Of a stretch of DNA of 33,063 bases, positions 8,166 to 17,101 are shown one piece after another; within the stretch, counting starts at the first letter, position 1, and the number at the start of each line of letters is the position of its first letter. The DNA comes from Halieaceae bacterium MED-G27 (GTDB lineage Bacteria; Pseudomonadota; Gammaproteobacteria; Pseudomonadales; Halieaceae), in contig NTKA01000022.1 of NCBI GenBank assembly GCA_002456975.1, positions 1 to 33,063 of the forward strand. Reading direction: 5' to 3'. The position numbers were made by a program, and so were the translations under genes. The notes under the pieces were generated by a model. That model was not told the DNA's origin, did not search any database, and worked only from the letters and a program-made list of their open reading frames with translations.

Positions 8166-9544
8166 TTGCTTAGCTCCAGGTAGTTCATCATCGCGTGGTA
8201 CAGGTCTCGCTGGGTCATAAAAGGTTCAACAACCGATTGAGCAGCGTCGTTACCATACAGCGGCACATGCGCCCCCGTATGCTCCTCTGAATTCATATTG
8301 TTGGTCGCATAATTGACGCGCATCACATGTCCCTCGCGCGTCTCAATCCTTGCGATACGCCCGGGGCTGTAAATGGGTACCGGTGCGTTGCGATAAAGGC
8401 TTGGTTCGGCAACGATTTGTGCCGCGTGGGCATGGTCAGCCGTAACAATAACCAACGTATCCGGATTGGTCTCGGCGTACTCTAGCGATACCGCCAGCGC
8501 TTCCTCGAGTTGCTCGATTTCGCCGATGGAGCCGCAACTGTCCCTGGCATGACTTTTTTTGTCGATCGATGCCGATTCGATCATGAGGAAAAAGCCGTTT
8601 GGGTTGTCTTGGGAGAGCTTGGCTATCGCCATTTCTGACATCAATTCGAGCGAGGGCGTGTCGCCGTAATCGGGATTGGCTTCACAGCGCATAATGTCGG
8701 GTGGTGTCGCCGAGCCCAGGTACCGATGGATGTAGTTCAGAAAGCTTCGTTTAACAGGTTCCGCGACGCGCCCATCGGTGCCTTGCCATCGCACTTCCAA
8801 TGTGGACTCGTCAAATAAACCAAACAGGGGCGCATCACCGCCGGGGTAATCGAGCAGCTCGTCACCGGTTAGAGCGACGTACGTTCCTCTATCTTTCGCT
8901 CGATCGAGGGCGCTGGTTCCTTGCTCATCAGCGATCACAAAGTGTTGCAGACCACCACCAAGCGCCACATCGACAGGGCCCTCCGCTAACTGCTCTGCTA
9001 TTGATCCCAAACCGCCATTGATCTTGGCATCCTGAGGGCAACCGGGAAGCTGCATACCGTACTTTTCGGTACCAAATACCGATACTGGATCTTCACAACT
9101 CCTGACTGTTACGTGCGCTGCAAACGCTGCTGGCGTGGCATCGGTAATCGATGCGGTTGTAACCAATCCCGTGCGAAGACCCGCTTTGGCAGCACTTTCG
9201 AGCACGGTTTCCTGATCCTGATCCGCTGCATCGACGCCGATGCGACCGATCTGACTTATGGTGCCGGTCGCAATGCTAGTGGCTGTATTTGCAGAGTCGG
9301 CCACGTAGAGTCGGTTACCGTCGGCATCAACGGTCTCGACTTGCACGGCGGCACGCACCGGCATGGTATCGAGTAGCAGATGCCCACTTTGTCCTTTCAA
9401 ATAGTTTCTGCCCATGGTCACGTGCTGGTCATCGAAGCCATCGCCGATGATAAGAATGACTGATTTGGGACCTGCGATAGCGAGCTGCGTGGTGAGCGCA
9501 AAAATAGCGGTTGCGGTGAGTGCGAGATAGCGAGTGAATGTCAT
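8162..9544 (-). CDS. Secreted alkaline phosphatase (PhoA family)
   Basis: 460 residues. A signal peptide of about 24 residues (hydrophobic core, cleavage after AIA) targets it to the periplasm. Metal and nucleophile motifs of the PhoA family follow: IIGDGFDD (Asp35), VADSANTATSIATG with nucleophile Ser84, ESASIDKKSHARD for the Mg/Zn site, IVTADHAHAAQ and EHTGAHVPLYG near the C-terminus for zinc. The enzyme hydrolyses phosphomonoesters to release phosphate. Asn follows the Ser-Ala pair where many relatives have Ala or Gly. The stop overlaps the GTG start of the aldo-keto reductase. No Pho box was recognised upstream. Confidence 0.9.
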   Translation of the reverse strand: MTFTRYLALTATAIFALTTQLAIAGPKSVILIIGDGFDDQHVTMGRNYLKGQSGHLLLDTMPVRAAVQVETVDADGNRLYVADSANTATSIATGTISQIGRIGVDAADQDQETVLESAAKAGLRTGLVTTASITDATPAAFAAHVTVRSCEDPVSVFGTEKYGMQLPGCPQDAKINGGLGSIAEQLAEGPVDVALGGGLQHFVIADEQGTSALDRAKDRGTYVALTGDELLDYPGGDAPLFGLFDESTLEVRWQGTDGRVAEPVKRSFLNYIHRYLGSATPPDIMRCEANPDYGDTPSLELMSEMAIAKLSQDNPNGFFLMIESASIDKKSHARDSCGSIGEIEQLEEALAVSLEYAETNPDTLVIVTADHAHAAQIVAEPSLYRNAPVPIYSPGRIARIETREGHVMRVNYATNNMNSEEHTGAHVPLYGNDAAQSVVEPFMTQRDLYHAMMNYLELSK

Positions 9545-9709
9545 GATATTCCTGCGGTCAGCTGAGTATTTTATGTAGCGCGGAGCCTAGCGCGAAATGA
9601 GGATGTCGAGAAGCTCGTCGAGATGAACTTTTCCTTAAGAAGGCTAACGCGCGACACCTCAGCGGTGTTGTGTAAAAATGCGCGGCGAATTTTTATCTGA
9701 GGGGCTGTC
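9545..9709. promoter_or_regulatory. divergent intergenic region between alkaline phosphatase and ammonium transporter
   Basis: 165 bases hold the promoters of two nutrient-acquisition genes (phosphate and nitrogen) that face away from each other. The transporter side carries the palindrome described separately at 9654-9668 and a GAGG Shine-Dalgarno box just before its GTG start. I could not assign a convincing Pho box or a sigma-54 promoter by eye. Confidence 0.5.
9654..9668. promoter_or_regulatory. ACACC-N5-GGTGT palindrome, possible NtrC-type site
   Basis: A perfect ACACC/GGTGT inverted repeat with five bases between lies 41 bases before the ammonium transporter start. The spacing and core match the known NtrC operator pattern TGCACC-N5-GGTGCA apart from the outer bases. 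NtrC control of amt genes is well known. However, an NtrC enhancer usually sits further upstream of a sigma-54 promoter, and no clear GG-N10-GC promoter is seen here. Confidence 0.3.
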
Positions 9710-11023
9710 GTGAACTTAACTCGTTTTTATCAAAAGTCTGCTGTTGGAATGGCACTCGCCTTATTTGCGACGCCTGTATTGGCGGATAATGCCGATAGTG
9801 GCAATACCGCATGGATGCTGAGCGCTACAGCTCTTGTACTGTTCATGACGATTCCTGGTCTGTCGCTGTTCTACGCGGGCTTGGTGCGGGCCAAGAACGT
9901 TTTATCCGTGCTGATGCAGTGTTTTGCTATCACAGGTCTGATGTCGCTGCTTTGGTTCTTCGCTGGCTACTCGATTGCCTTCGGCTCTTCTGGTGTTGAG
10001 GCGGGTCCGTGGCTTGGAGACATGGGTAATGTATTCCTCGCGAATGTCAGTATAGACAGTGTGCGCAATGGCATACCTGAGACCTTGTTCGTCATGTTTC
10101 AAATGACCTTCGCGGTGATTACACCGGCGCTTATCGTCGGCGGTTTCGCCGAGCGAATGAAGTTTTCGGCCATGTTGCTGTTCAGTGCCGCATGGATGTT
10201 GTTGGTGTATGCACCCGTCTGTCACTGGGTCTGGGGTGGCGGTTGGCTGGGGTCGATGGGCCTACAGGATTTCGCCGGCGGCACCGTGGTTCACGTCACC
10301 GCTGGTGTCGCTGCGCTGGTCGCCGCTGTCATGATGGGACCGCGACGCGGCTTCGGACAAACGGCCATGCCGCCGCATAATCTCACGATGACAGTAACCG
10401 GTGCGGGCATGCTCTGGGTAGGCTGGTTTGGATTCAATGCGGGATCGGCTCTGGCCGCCGATAACAGCGCGACCATGGCAATGCTGGTTACTCACCTATC
10501 GGCTGCCGCCGGATCATTAGCATGGATGGCTATGGAATGGGTTCGCCATGGCAAGCCGTCGGTTCTTGGGATTGTCACCGGTATGGTTGCAGGCTTGGGG
10601 ACGATAACACCTGCATCGGGATCCGTTGGGCCCGCGGCCGCGGTAATCATCGGTCTTACCGCTGGAGTTGTTTGCTATTTCGCGACCATCACCTTGAAAA
10701 ATCGTCTCAACATCGACGACAGTCTGGACGTTTTCCCCGTACATGGCGTCGGTGGCGCCCTGGGCACAATCCTTGCCGGTATCTTCTGTGCGCCCGCGTT
10801 GGGACTGTTTTCGGGGAATGGCTTTTCCGATGGCGTATCTAGCATTGCGGGCCAGCTTTACGTGCAAACGTTCGGTGTGGTCGTGACTTTCGTGTTTGCT
10901 TTAGTAGCCAGTTGGATTTTGTTGAAGTTGGTCGATGGTTTGATCGGACTCCGAGTCGATGATGACGAGGAGACAGAAGGCCTCGATCTCATCCTTCACG
11001 ATGAAAGAGGTTACGATTTATAG
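9710..11023 (+). CDS. amt: Ammonium transporter (Amt family)
   Basis: 437 residues. A cleavable signal-like N-terminus (about 1-25) is followed by eleven predicted membrane helices, as in E. coli AmtB. Amt hallmarks are GLSLFYAGLVRAKNVLS (50-66), the DFAGGTVVHVTAG signature (187-199), GWFGFNAGS, and the pore twin histidines His172 (APVCHWVWGG) and His345 (FPVHGVGGALG). The start is GTG with a GAGG box upstream. The protein imports ammonium across the inner membrane. The usual partner glnK is not adjacent. The gene converges on the exopolyphosphatase gene with nine bases between. Confidence 0.95.
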   Translation: MNLTRFYQKSAVGMALALFATPVLADNADSGNTAWMLSATALVLFMTIPGLSLFYAGLVRAKNVLSVLMQCFAITGLMSLLWFFAGYSIAFGSSGVEAGPWLGDMGNVFLANVSIDSVRNGIPETLFVMFQMTFAVITPALIVGGFAERMKFSAMLLFSAAWMLLVYAPVCHWVWGGGWLGSMGLQDFAGGTVVHVTAGVAALVAAVMMGPRRGFGQTAMPPHNLTMTVTGAGMLWVGWFGFNAGSALAADNSATMAMLVTHLSAAAGSLAWMAMEWVRHGKPSVLGIVTGMVAGLGTITPASGSVGPAAAVIIGLTAGVVCYFATITLKNRLNIDDSLDVFPVHGVGGALGTILAGIFCAPALGLFSGNGFSDGVSSIAGQLYVQTFGVVVTFVFALVASWILLKLVDGLIGLRVDDDEETEGLDLILHDERGYDL

Positions 11024-11032
11024 TGGCGTCGA

Positions 11033-12574
11033 TTAGCTGGGGGTAGAGCCGCGAGTGAGCTCGAGCTTTACCCCGAGTTTTTTGAAGGACGCTTTGGATT
11101 CAACAATTTCCCAAATGGTAAGCGGGTTGTCGTAACGCCACAGGTCAGGAAATGTCAGCTTTAATCTATGCTTCTTCGCCTTGGCGTTAAAATCTTCAAC
11201 GACGCTCAATACGGGTGCGTGTTTTAAGATTACGGCGAGCCGAAGCAGCACGACCATGCGAGCGGCTTTTTCGCGTTTTTTGGATGGCAGGTGATCGAAT
11301 AGGTGATCAGGAATCTTTCCTCGATGACCTCGCAGTAATCGGCTCATCAATTCCTGATCTCCTTGAGAAAAACCAGGCAGATCTGAGTTTTCTATCAGGT
11401 ATGCGGAGTGTCGATTGTAGTGTTTCTGTGCAATTCCGACGCCGATTTCGTGCAGGCGACCCGCCCAGCCCAATAGATCGATATCATTCTCGGAAAGCTT
11501 CCAAGGTTTGGCCACTGATTCTCCTAGGTGCCGGGCGTAGTGAGCGACGAGGTCAGCGACTTCGTGGTCTGCATGATATCGGGTCAACATGGCCTGAACC
11601 GTTCGCTCTCGGACGTCCTCGTGACTCAAGCGCCCTAGCAGGTCGTAAATCACTCCCTCGCGCAAAGCACCTGAGGATGTTCTGAGTGTGTCGATATCTA
11701 GCCCATCAAAGATGGCCAGCGCGATAGCGACACCGGCAGTGATGACAGACTTGCGTCTATCACTCAAGCCTTCCAAATCTATGGCATCAACGTGCTGAAA
11801 TTTGATTAGCTTTTTACGCAGTTCTTTTAACGAGCGATGGTTGATCCCTTCATCGGACCAACCCTCAGCGATAGCCAAATGTTCGATAGCCTGAAGCGTC
11901 CCCGATGAGCCGACAGCCTCTTCCCAGCGCCCCTTCTTGAAGTTCCGTCGGATGTGTGACACCTCAACACGTGCTCGATCGTAGGCTCGCTTAAAATTTT
12001 CTTTGGTAATACTGCCGTCTGGAAAGAAGGCATCGGAGTAGCTGACGCAGCCAAGCTGCAGACTTTCTAGGCGTTTTGTTTCAAACCGGCGACCGATAAT
12101 AAACTCTGTGCTACCGCCGCCAATGTCGATTACTAGTCGTTCTAACTGATCATCTGCCAGTGTATGGGCTACGCCGAGATAGACTAGGCGAGCCTCCTCA
12201 TGGCCATAGATAACGTCGACTGGCGTTCCAAGAATGTCCTCTGCGGGATCTGTGAATTCGTGCCGATTCCAGGCCTGTCTCAGTGCATTCGTTCCCACGG
12301 CGCGAAGTTGGTCGGGTTTCACGCGCTCTATCAATTGCTGAAATCGCTCTAGGCAGGCTAGGCCACGGGCAATCGAGTCGGGATGTAACTGGTGATCGGA
12401 AAGATTCTTACCGAGCTGAACTTTTTCAGCCAGAACCTCGATGGGTCGCAACTCGCCGTGCTCCAGTCTGGCAATGATGAGATGGAATGAGTTACTGCCG
12501 ATATCGATGGCAGCGAAAATTGACGCCGCCTCCACGGATGGACTCGAGAGAAGCACAGTGTTGCTAGCAGTCAC
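11033..12574 (-). CDS. ppx: Exopolyphosphatase / guanosine pentaphosphate phosphatase (Ppx/GppA)
   Basis: 513 residues of the ASKHA phosphatase family. The phosphate-binding loop AAIDIGSNSFHLIIA (about 21-35), AVGTNALRQA, catalytic-Glu region IYGHEEARLVYLG and second loop VIDIGGGSTEFIIG are all present. The C-terminal half is the helical HD-like domain (HADHEVADLVAHYARHLG-type region about 325-470). Length agrees with E. coli Ppx (513) more than GppA (494), so polyphosphate hydrolysis is the better guess, but sequence alone does not separate them. No polyphosphate kinase gene is adjacent. It lies 131 bases downstream of the GH3 gene on the same strand and converges on amt. Confidence 0.9.
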   Translation of the reverse strand: MTASNTVLLSSPSVEAASIFAAIDIGSNSFHLIIARLEHGELRPIEVLAEKVQLGKNLSDHQLHPDSIARGLACLERFQQLIERVKPDQLRAVGTNALRQAWNRHEFTDPAEDILGTPVDVIYGHEEARLVYLGVAHTLADDQLERLVIDIGGGSTEFIIGRRFETKRLESLQLGCVSYSDAFFPDGSITKENFKRAYDRARVEVSHIRRNFKKGRWEEAVGSSGTLQAIEHLAIAEGWSDEGINHRSLKELRKKLIKFQHVDAIDLEGLSDRRKSVITAGVAIALAIFDGLDIDTLRTSSGALREGVIYDLLGRLSHEDVRERTVQAMLTRYHADHEVADLVAHYARHLGESVAKPWKLSENDIDLLGWAGRLHEIGVGIAQKHYNRHSAYLIENSDLPGFSQGDQELMSRLLRGHRGKIPDHLFDHLPSKKREKAARMVVLLRLAVILKHAPVLSVVEDFNAKAKKHRLKLTFPDLWRYDNPLTIWEIVESKASFKKLGVKLELTRGSTPS

Positions 12575-12640
12575 TTAGTTAATGCTCGTGCTGGGATTCG
12601 TGAAGAGTAACTCATCTTAGCGCCTACTTGGGACATTGCC

Positions 12641-12682
12641 ATGTTGGCTGATTGCATAATGTCATTTGATTGTTGCCAACAT
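12641..12682. repeat. 8-bp inverted repeat between GH3 and ppx
   Basis: ATGTTGGC (12641-12648) and GCCAACAT (12675-12682) are perfect inverted copies separated by 26 bases, in the 131-base gap between the GH3 stop and the ppx start. No T-run follows on the minus strand, so it is not a good rho-independent terminator; it could be an operator or a long-loop hairpin. Confidence 0.3.
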
Positions 12683-12705
12683 CCACAATGAGTAACCGAC
12701 TGTAT

Positions 12706-15459
12706 TCAGGGCTCGAATCGAACATCATCGATTCGAAACTGGGTCCCGTTGTGATCTCTCGCCCAGATGACTAGACCGGTGTTTACCCGCGTGATGTCTA
12801 ACCCGGTATTCGTAAATGTGGACATGGGTACCCGAGCTGTTTGCCATTGGCTTGTCGGTTGAGTGGTTAGATCTATGTGCTGCGATGAGCAAGGGTAGAC
12901 GCAATCTAGCTTAACTTGGTAATCGTCGGGGCCTGTCAGGTGCTTCAGGTCAAAGACGAGGTTTCCTTGTGCATACCCGCTAAGGTCTTGAGGCCAAAAC
13001 GTTTCAAAGAACACCGCGGCATAGTCGAATGGGGATTCATGCCGGATTTCGAGGACAGATCCCCGCTGATCATCAATCACCCATTCCCAGCTGATGCTGT
13101 CGCATGCCAAGCCACCGTCGTTACTACACACATAGTAGCTGGGCGCGTCGAACGCGCTGATGCCTCGTTCAAAAATGGGCTCTACCGCGCCATCTCTGAG
13201 CACCCAGAACGGAGTCTCTGCGGGTCCCGAGGTGTCACCACCATCTGGGAATGTTGCTTCCACGATGCCACTGTCGGGGTTCAAAGGATCTTCCGTTAGC
13301 AGGGGAAGCGTCGCTGAATCGCTGTAGGACAGACCATAGCCCTTGGCAAACAGGTGAGCCGCCACCGGGAGTTCTGCATTCAAGTGATTGACTGCCGCGC
13401 CGGGCCAGGTGAAGGGCAGTCGACCCTCAAAGTCACTGTCATCGGTTGCGAACAACACATCAGCAATGCCAGCGGCTTCGGTGCCAGGTAACCAGGCAGC
13501 GATAAACGCATCTGATAGGTTGAGCTCAGGATTGACGAACATTGGTCTGCCGCTAATGAAGACGGTAATGACTGGAATCCCTTGTTCGCGGAGCGTTTGC
13601 ACGCCATTGAGATGTTCTGCACCCCCACCAGACCAATCGAGATTGCTGCGATCGCCTTGACCCTCGGCGTATGGACTCTCGGAGACCACGACGATGACAG
13701 CATCAGGTAGGGTTTGATAGTTACCTATAACCGAATATTCGAGGGTGCCACCACCTGCAGCCAACACGGTTTCCAATGCCTGCTTGATCGATGTACTTCC
13801 CGGGAAGTCCGCGTTGCTGGTATCGGTCCCTTGCCAAGTCACAGACCAACCACCGGATTGGAAGGGCACACTGTCAGCGGCAGCACCGATAAGCAAAACC
13901 TTCATATCGCTTGTGAGTGGTAGTGCTGAGTCGTTATTTTTTAGGAGCACCTGCGAACGCCTGACAGCCTCGCGAGCAATTGCCCGGTGCTCGGTGCTCC
14001 CAACGACGGCAACAGGCTGGCGCGCCGGGTCAAACGACTGCTGCAACATACCGAGCTTCTGCTTCAACTCAATAATTCGGGTTACCGCCTCATCGATGCG
14101 CGCTTCGCTCACCTCGCCACGAATGACCTGATCGATCAGGGTCGTTCTGAAGTCACGCCAAGCGTAGGGCACCATCACCATATCGATGCCAGCATTAATC
14201 GCTTGGGCGCAGCTAGTATCGGAGCAGCCAGCCACCTGACCGATACCATTCCAGTCGCTGATGACCATGCCGCGAAACGCCATTTGGTCACGGAGTACAC
14301 CCTCCAGCAGGGTTTGTGATCCGTGAACTTTGGCACCATTCCAGCTGTTGAACGTTGCCATGACAGTATCGACATCGGCTTCAAACGTGCCCAAAAAGCC
14401 CGAGCCGTGCTCGTCTAGTAGCTGATCGAGTGGCATGTTTGTCTCGCCTTGATCGGTTCCGCGCGCGGTACCACCGTCACCGATGAAGTGTTTTGCGGTC
14501 GCGGCAATACCCTGCGATTCAATGCCTTCCACCATGGCGGCTGCGTACTCGCGGACTAGAGTTGGGTCTTCTGAATAGCTCTCATAGGTCCGACCCCAAC
14601 GATAGTCTTTGGCCTGCGCGACTGTGGGAGCAAAGGTCCAATCGATGCCCGTGGCACCTACCTCCGCTGCAGTCGCGACACCAATCTGTCGGATAAGATC
14701 AGGGTCATTGATTGCCCCAAGCCCGATGTTGTGCGGAAATATTGTCGCGCCGCGGACATTATTGTGGCCATGCACTGCATCGGTGCCCCAAATGATAGGG
14801 ATGCCAATAGAGTTAGAAGACGTCTTTACCGAGGCTTCTCGCAAATCTCTGGCGAAGGCGAGCCAGTCAGAGACGGGCGCAGCGCGATTGCCACCGGGGT
14901 AGCTGCCGCCACCGCTCAATACGCTACCAATGCCGAAGGCCGTGATCTCCTGCAAGGTGATCGAGCCGATCTCGGTCTGAATCATTTGACCCACTTTTTG
15001 CTCGAGCGTCATATTCGCGACAATGTGGTGCGCGGGCGATATCCAAAGATTAAAAGTCTCGCCGTACGGAGTGGGATCCGCATTATCTCCGACACCATCA
15101 TTATCCGAGTCTGATTGCTCTTGCGCGTCCAATGGAAAGGCATCAGCAAGGTCCTGAACGCCGTCATTATCATCATCAAAATCTGCATTGTTCCCGATAC
15201 CATCCCCATCGGTATCGGTCGTCTCGCTTCGATCAGTGGGAAAGGCGTCTAGTGCGTTTCGAACACCGTCAAAATCCGTATCAATGAGCAGATAACTCAG
15301 CCACAGGGGACGTTTGGTGGCATCCTCCTCGGAGGTCGCGGCCGTGGCGGCTGGTAGCATTACTAGCACAAGGACAATGAGCGAGACTACTAGAGCAAGG
15401 CGTTGCCCGATTTCGAATATCGCTTTACTGTCTGAATGTCCGGTCGGTAATACCCGCAA
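12706..15459 (-). CDS. Secreted GH3 beta-glucosidase with thrombospondin type 3 repeats
   Basis: 917 residues. A long signal peptide (hydrophobic 22-40, ending near AATA) is followed by calcium-binding type 3 repeats at about 58-135 (DTDGDGIGNNADFDDDNDG and similar). The GH3 catalytic region spans about 140-690: WGTDAVHGHNNV, GIDWTFAPTVA, KHFIGDGGT, and GMVISDWNGIG with probable nucleophile Asp402, then the alpha/beta sandwich with LLKNNDSALPL and SGRPM. A C-terminal beta-sandwich domain (about 735-917, DCVYPCSSQ) resembles the tail of marine ExoP-type exo-1,3/1,4-beta-glucanases. It should remove terminal glucose from beta-glucan oligosaccharides in the periplasm or outside. The paralogue at 29762 lacks the calcium repeats and is a lipoprotein. 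Confidence 0.92.
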   Translation of the reverse strand: MRVLPTGHSDSKAIFEIGQRLALVVSLIVLVLVMLPAATAATSEEDATKRPLWLSYLLIDTDFDGVRNALDAFPTDRSETTDTDGDGIGNNADFDDDNDGVQDLADAFPLDAQEQSDSDNDGVGDNADPTPYGETFNLWISPAHHIVANMTLEQKVGQMIQTEIGSITLQEITAFGIGSVLSGGGSYPGGNRAAPVSDWLAFARDLREASVKTSSNSIGIPIIWGTDAVHGHNNVRGATIFPHNIGLGAINDPDLIRQIGVATAAEVGATGIDWTFAPTVAQAKDYRWGRTYESYSEDPTLVREYAAAMVEGIESQGIAATAKHFIGDGGTARGTDQGETNMPLDQLLDEHGSGFLGTFEADVDTVMATFNSWNGAKVHGSQTLLEGVLRDQMAFRGMVISDWNGIGQVAGCSDTSCAQAINAGIDMVMVPYAWRDFRTTLIDQVIRGEVSEARIDEAVTRIIELKQKLGMLQQSFDPARQPVAVVGSTEHRAIAREAVRRSQVLLKNNDSALPLTSDMKVLLIGAAADSVPFQSGGWSVTWQGTDTSNADFPGSTSIKQALETVLAAGGGTLEYSVIGNYQTLPDAVIVVVSESPYAEGQGDRSNLDWSGGGAEHLNGVQTLREQGIPVITVFISGRPMFVNPELNLSDAFIAAWLPGTEAAGIADVLFATDDSDFEGRLPFTWPGAAVNHLNAELPVAAHLFAKGYGLSYSDSATLPLLTEDPLNPDSGIVEATFPDGGDTSGPAETPFWVLRDGAVEPIFERGISAFDAPSYYVCSNDGGLACDSISWEWVIDDQRGSVLEIRHESPFDYAAVFFETFWPQDLSGYAQGNLVFDLKHLTGPDDYQVKLDCVYPCSSQHIDLTTQPTSQWQTARVPMSTFTNTGLDITRVNTGLVIWARDHNGTQFRIDDVRFEP

Positions 15460-15765
15460 CTAAGATTCCTCCCATGTAGCCCCGTTGAGTGGCTGAGCAG
15501 TGCCGATCATTTGGAATGTCGGCCTGCTGCGAATGCTAATCTACCTAGGTGACGCGCGCACTCCGTTTTGAGGAGTGAGCTTATCCCTTCAGTAACTCAC
15601 GAATGTTCTACAAGCGGCGCCGGCTAGCAAGTAAAATCGGCTGGGTTGGTCCAAACCGCGGATAACAGTGCAGTCACCCTGTAGCCGGTCAGGCTTTGTT
15701 TTTCAGGATCACATGCCATAATCCCCGCGCAGCATTGATGCAGACGCGCCATAACGAGGGATCTT
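15460..15765. promoter_or_regulatory. divergent intergenic region, GH3 and 3-hydroxyacyl-CoA dehydrogenase
   Basis: 306 bases without a gene, containing promoters for both directions. CACTCC (15559-15564) and GGAGTG (15572-15577) form a 6-bp stem with a 7-base loop. A CATAAT (about 15716) upstream of the dehydrogenase may be its -10 box, and GAGG precedes its ATG. A GCAGTC hexamer near 15669 matches the element repeated in the receptor/GH3 divergent region, but a hexamer can recur by chance. Confidence 0.4.
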
Positions 15766-17061
15766 ATGTCTAACGAGAACAATTCAAACCCAGTAGCTGA
15801 TTATCTGACGCAAGCAGCAGCAGACGCTTGGGATATCAGAGGGCTTGCTGACGGTACGACCACCAGAGATATTAAAAAGGTAGGCATCATCGGTGCGGGC
15901 ACAATGGGTGGCGGTATCTCCATGAATTTCGCATCGATCGGATTCCCCGTGACGATCGTCGAGACTCAACAGGAAGCCCTCGACAGGGGACTTACGCGGA
16001 TCCGGGGCAATTACCAGCGAAGCGCTGATCGTGGCCGATTTCCGGCCTCCGAGGTTGACGTTTGTATGGGCCAGTATTCACCAGCGCTAGATATGTCTGC
16101 ACTGTCGGACTGCGATCTGATTATCGAAGCGGTGTTTGAGGATATGGACATCAAAAAGTCGGTATTTGAGACGCTCGATAAGGTCGCTAAGCCGGGTGCG
16201 ATTCTCGCGACCAATACCTCAGCGCTAAATATCGACGAGATTGCAGCTGTAACCTCGCGACCCGAAGACGTCATCGGATTGCACTTTTTCTCGCCTGCGA
16301 ATGTCATGCGGCTCCTTGAGATAGTGCGGGCAGAGAAAACTAGTGACGACGTGGTAGCGACATCGGTCGAGGTGGCGAAAAAGATTAATAAAGTGGCGGT
16401 GCTAGTGGGTGTTTGCCCAGGCTTCGTTGGGAACCGAATCTTGTTCGCGCGGCAGTACCAAGCTAATCGCCTCGTGTATCAGGGCGTCATGCCCTGGGAT
16501 ATCGACGCTGCGTTCAACGAATTTGGATTCAAAATGGGTCCGTTTCAAATGTCCGATTTAGCGGGTCTGGATATCGGTTGGCGACCGGGTGCCAACACGG
16601 CAAACCCCATCCGAGATCGCCTGTGCGAGCTGGATCGGCGAGGCCAGAAAACTGGGGCCGGCTATTACGACTATGACGATAGTCGGAAGCCGCAGCCCTC
16701 CGAGGTGACAGCTAAGATAATCGAGGAAGTAACCGGTGCCGAGCGTTCTCAGATGGCGGCTGACGACATCATTGATCAGTGCGTTGTGCCGATGATCAAT
16801 GAAGCTTTAGCTATCATGGAAGAAAACAAAGCTCAGCGTGCGTCGGATATCGATATAGTGTGGATCAATGGGTACGGTTGGCCGATTGACAAGGGCGGCG
16901 TCATGTACTTCGCCGACAGCCTCGGTGCACAGCGCGTTGTAGAGGTGATGGAGCGACTAGCCGCAGACGATGATACCATTCGTATTTCGCCTAAATTGTA
17001 CGAGTTGCTCGAGACTGGAACACGGTTCGTCGATGTCGATACAGGGGGCTTAAAAGTATAG
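15766..17061 (+). CDS. 3-hydroxyacyl-CoA dehydrogenase (FadB dehydrogenase-type, no hydratase domain)
   Basis: 431 residues. The NAD-binding Rossmann motif is [14 protein letters not shown] (38-51), followed by [27 protein letters not shown] and [17 protein letters not shown] with the catalytic pair His173-Glu185, then [10 protein letters not shown]-terminal dimerisation-type domain repeats to the end. It oxidises 3-hydroxyacyl-CoA to 3-oxoacyl-CoA in beta-oxidation. The protein matches the middle and C-terminal part of multifunctional FadB/FadJ but has no crotonase domain; only about 37 residues precede the Rossmann motif. The start has GAGG eight bases upstream. It is followed 40 bases later by the histidine kinase gene; a link to the glucan locus is not evident. 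Confidence 0.92.
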   Translation: MSNENNSNPVADYLTQAAADAWDIRGLADGTTTRDIKKVGIIGAGTMGGGISMNFASIGFPVTIVETQQEALDRGLTRIRGNYQRSADRGRFPASEVDVCMGQYSPALDMSALSDCDLIIEAVFEDMDIKKSVFETLDKVAKPGAILATNTSALNIDEIAAVTSRPEDVIGLHFFSPANVMRLLEIVRAEKTSDDVVATSVEVAKKINKVAVLVGVCPGFVGNRILFARQYQANRLVYQGVMPWDIDAAFNEFGFKMGPFQMSDLAGLDIGWRPGANTANPIRDRLCELDRRGQKTGAGYYDYDDSRKPQPSEVTAKIIEEVTGAERSQMAADDIIDQCVVPMINEALAIMEENKAQRASDIDIVWINGYGWPIDKGGVMYFADSLGAQRVVEVMERLAADDDTIRISPKLYELLETGTRFVDVDTGGLKV

Positions 17062-17101
17062 CGAGTCAGGTGTGACTTATATCTCGGTGGTAGCGGCATA
17101 G

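Noticed and set aside
15009-15290. Repetitive DNA coding for GAT/GAC-rich segments in the GH3 gene as a possible tandem DNA repeat
   Set aside because: The repetition is explained by calcium-binding type 3 repeats at the protein level and is not regular at the DNA level.
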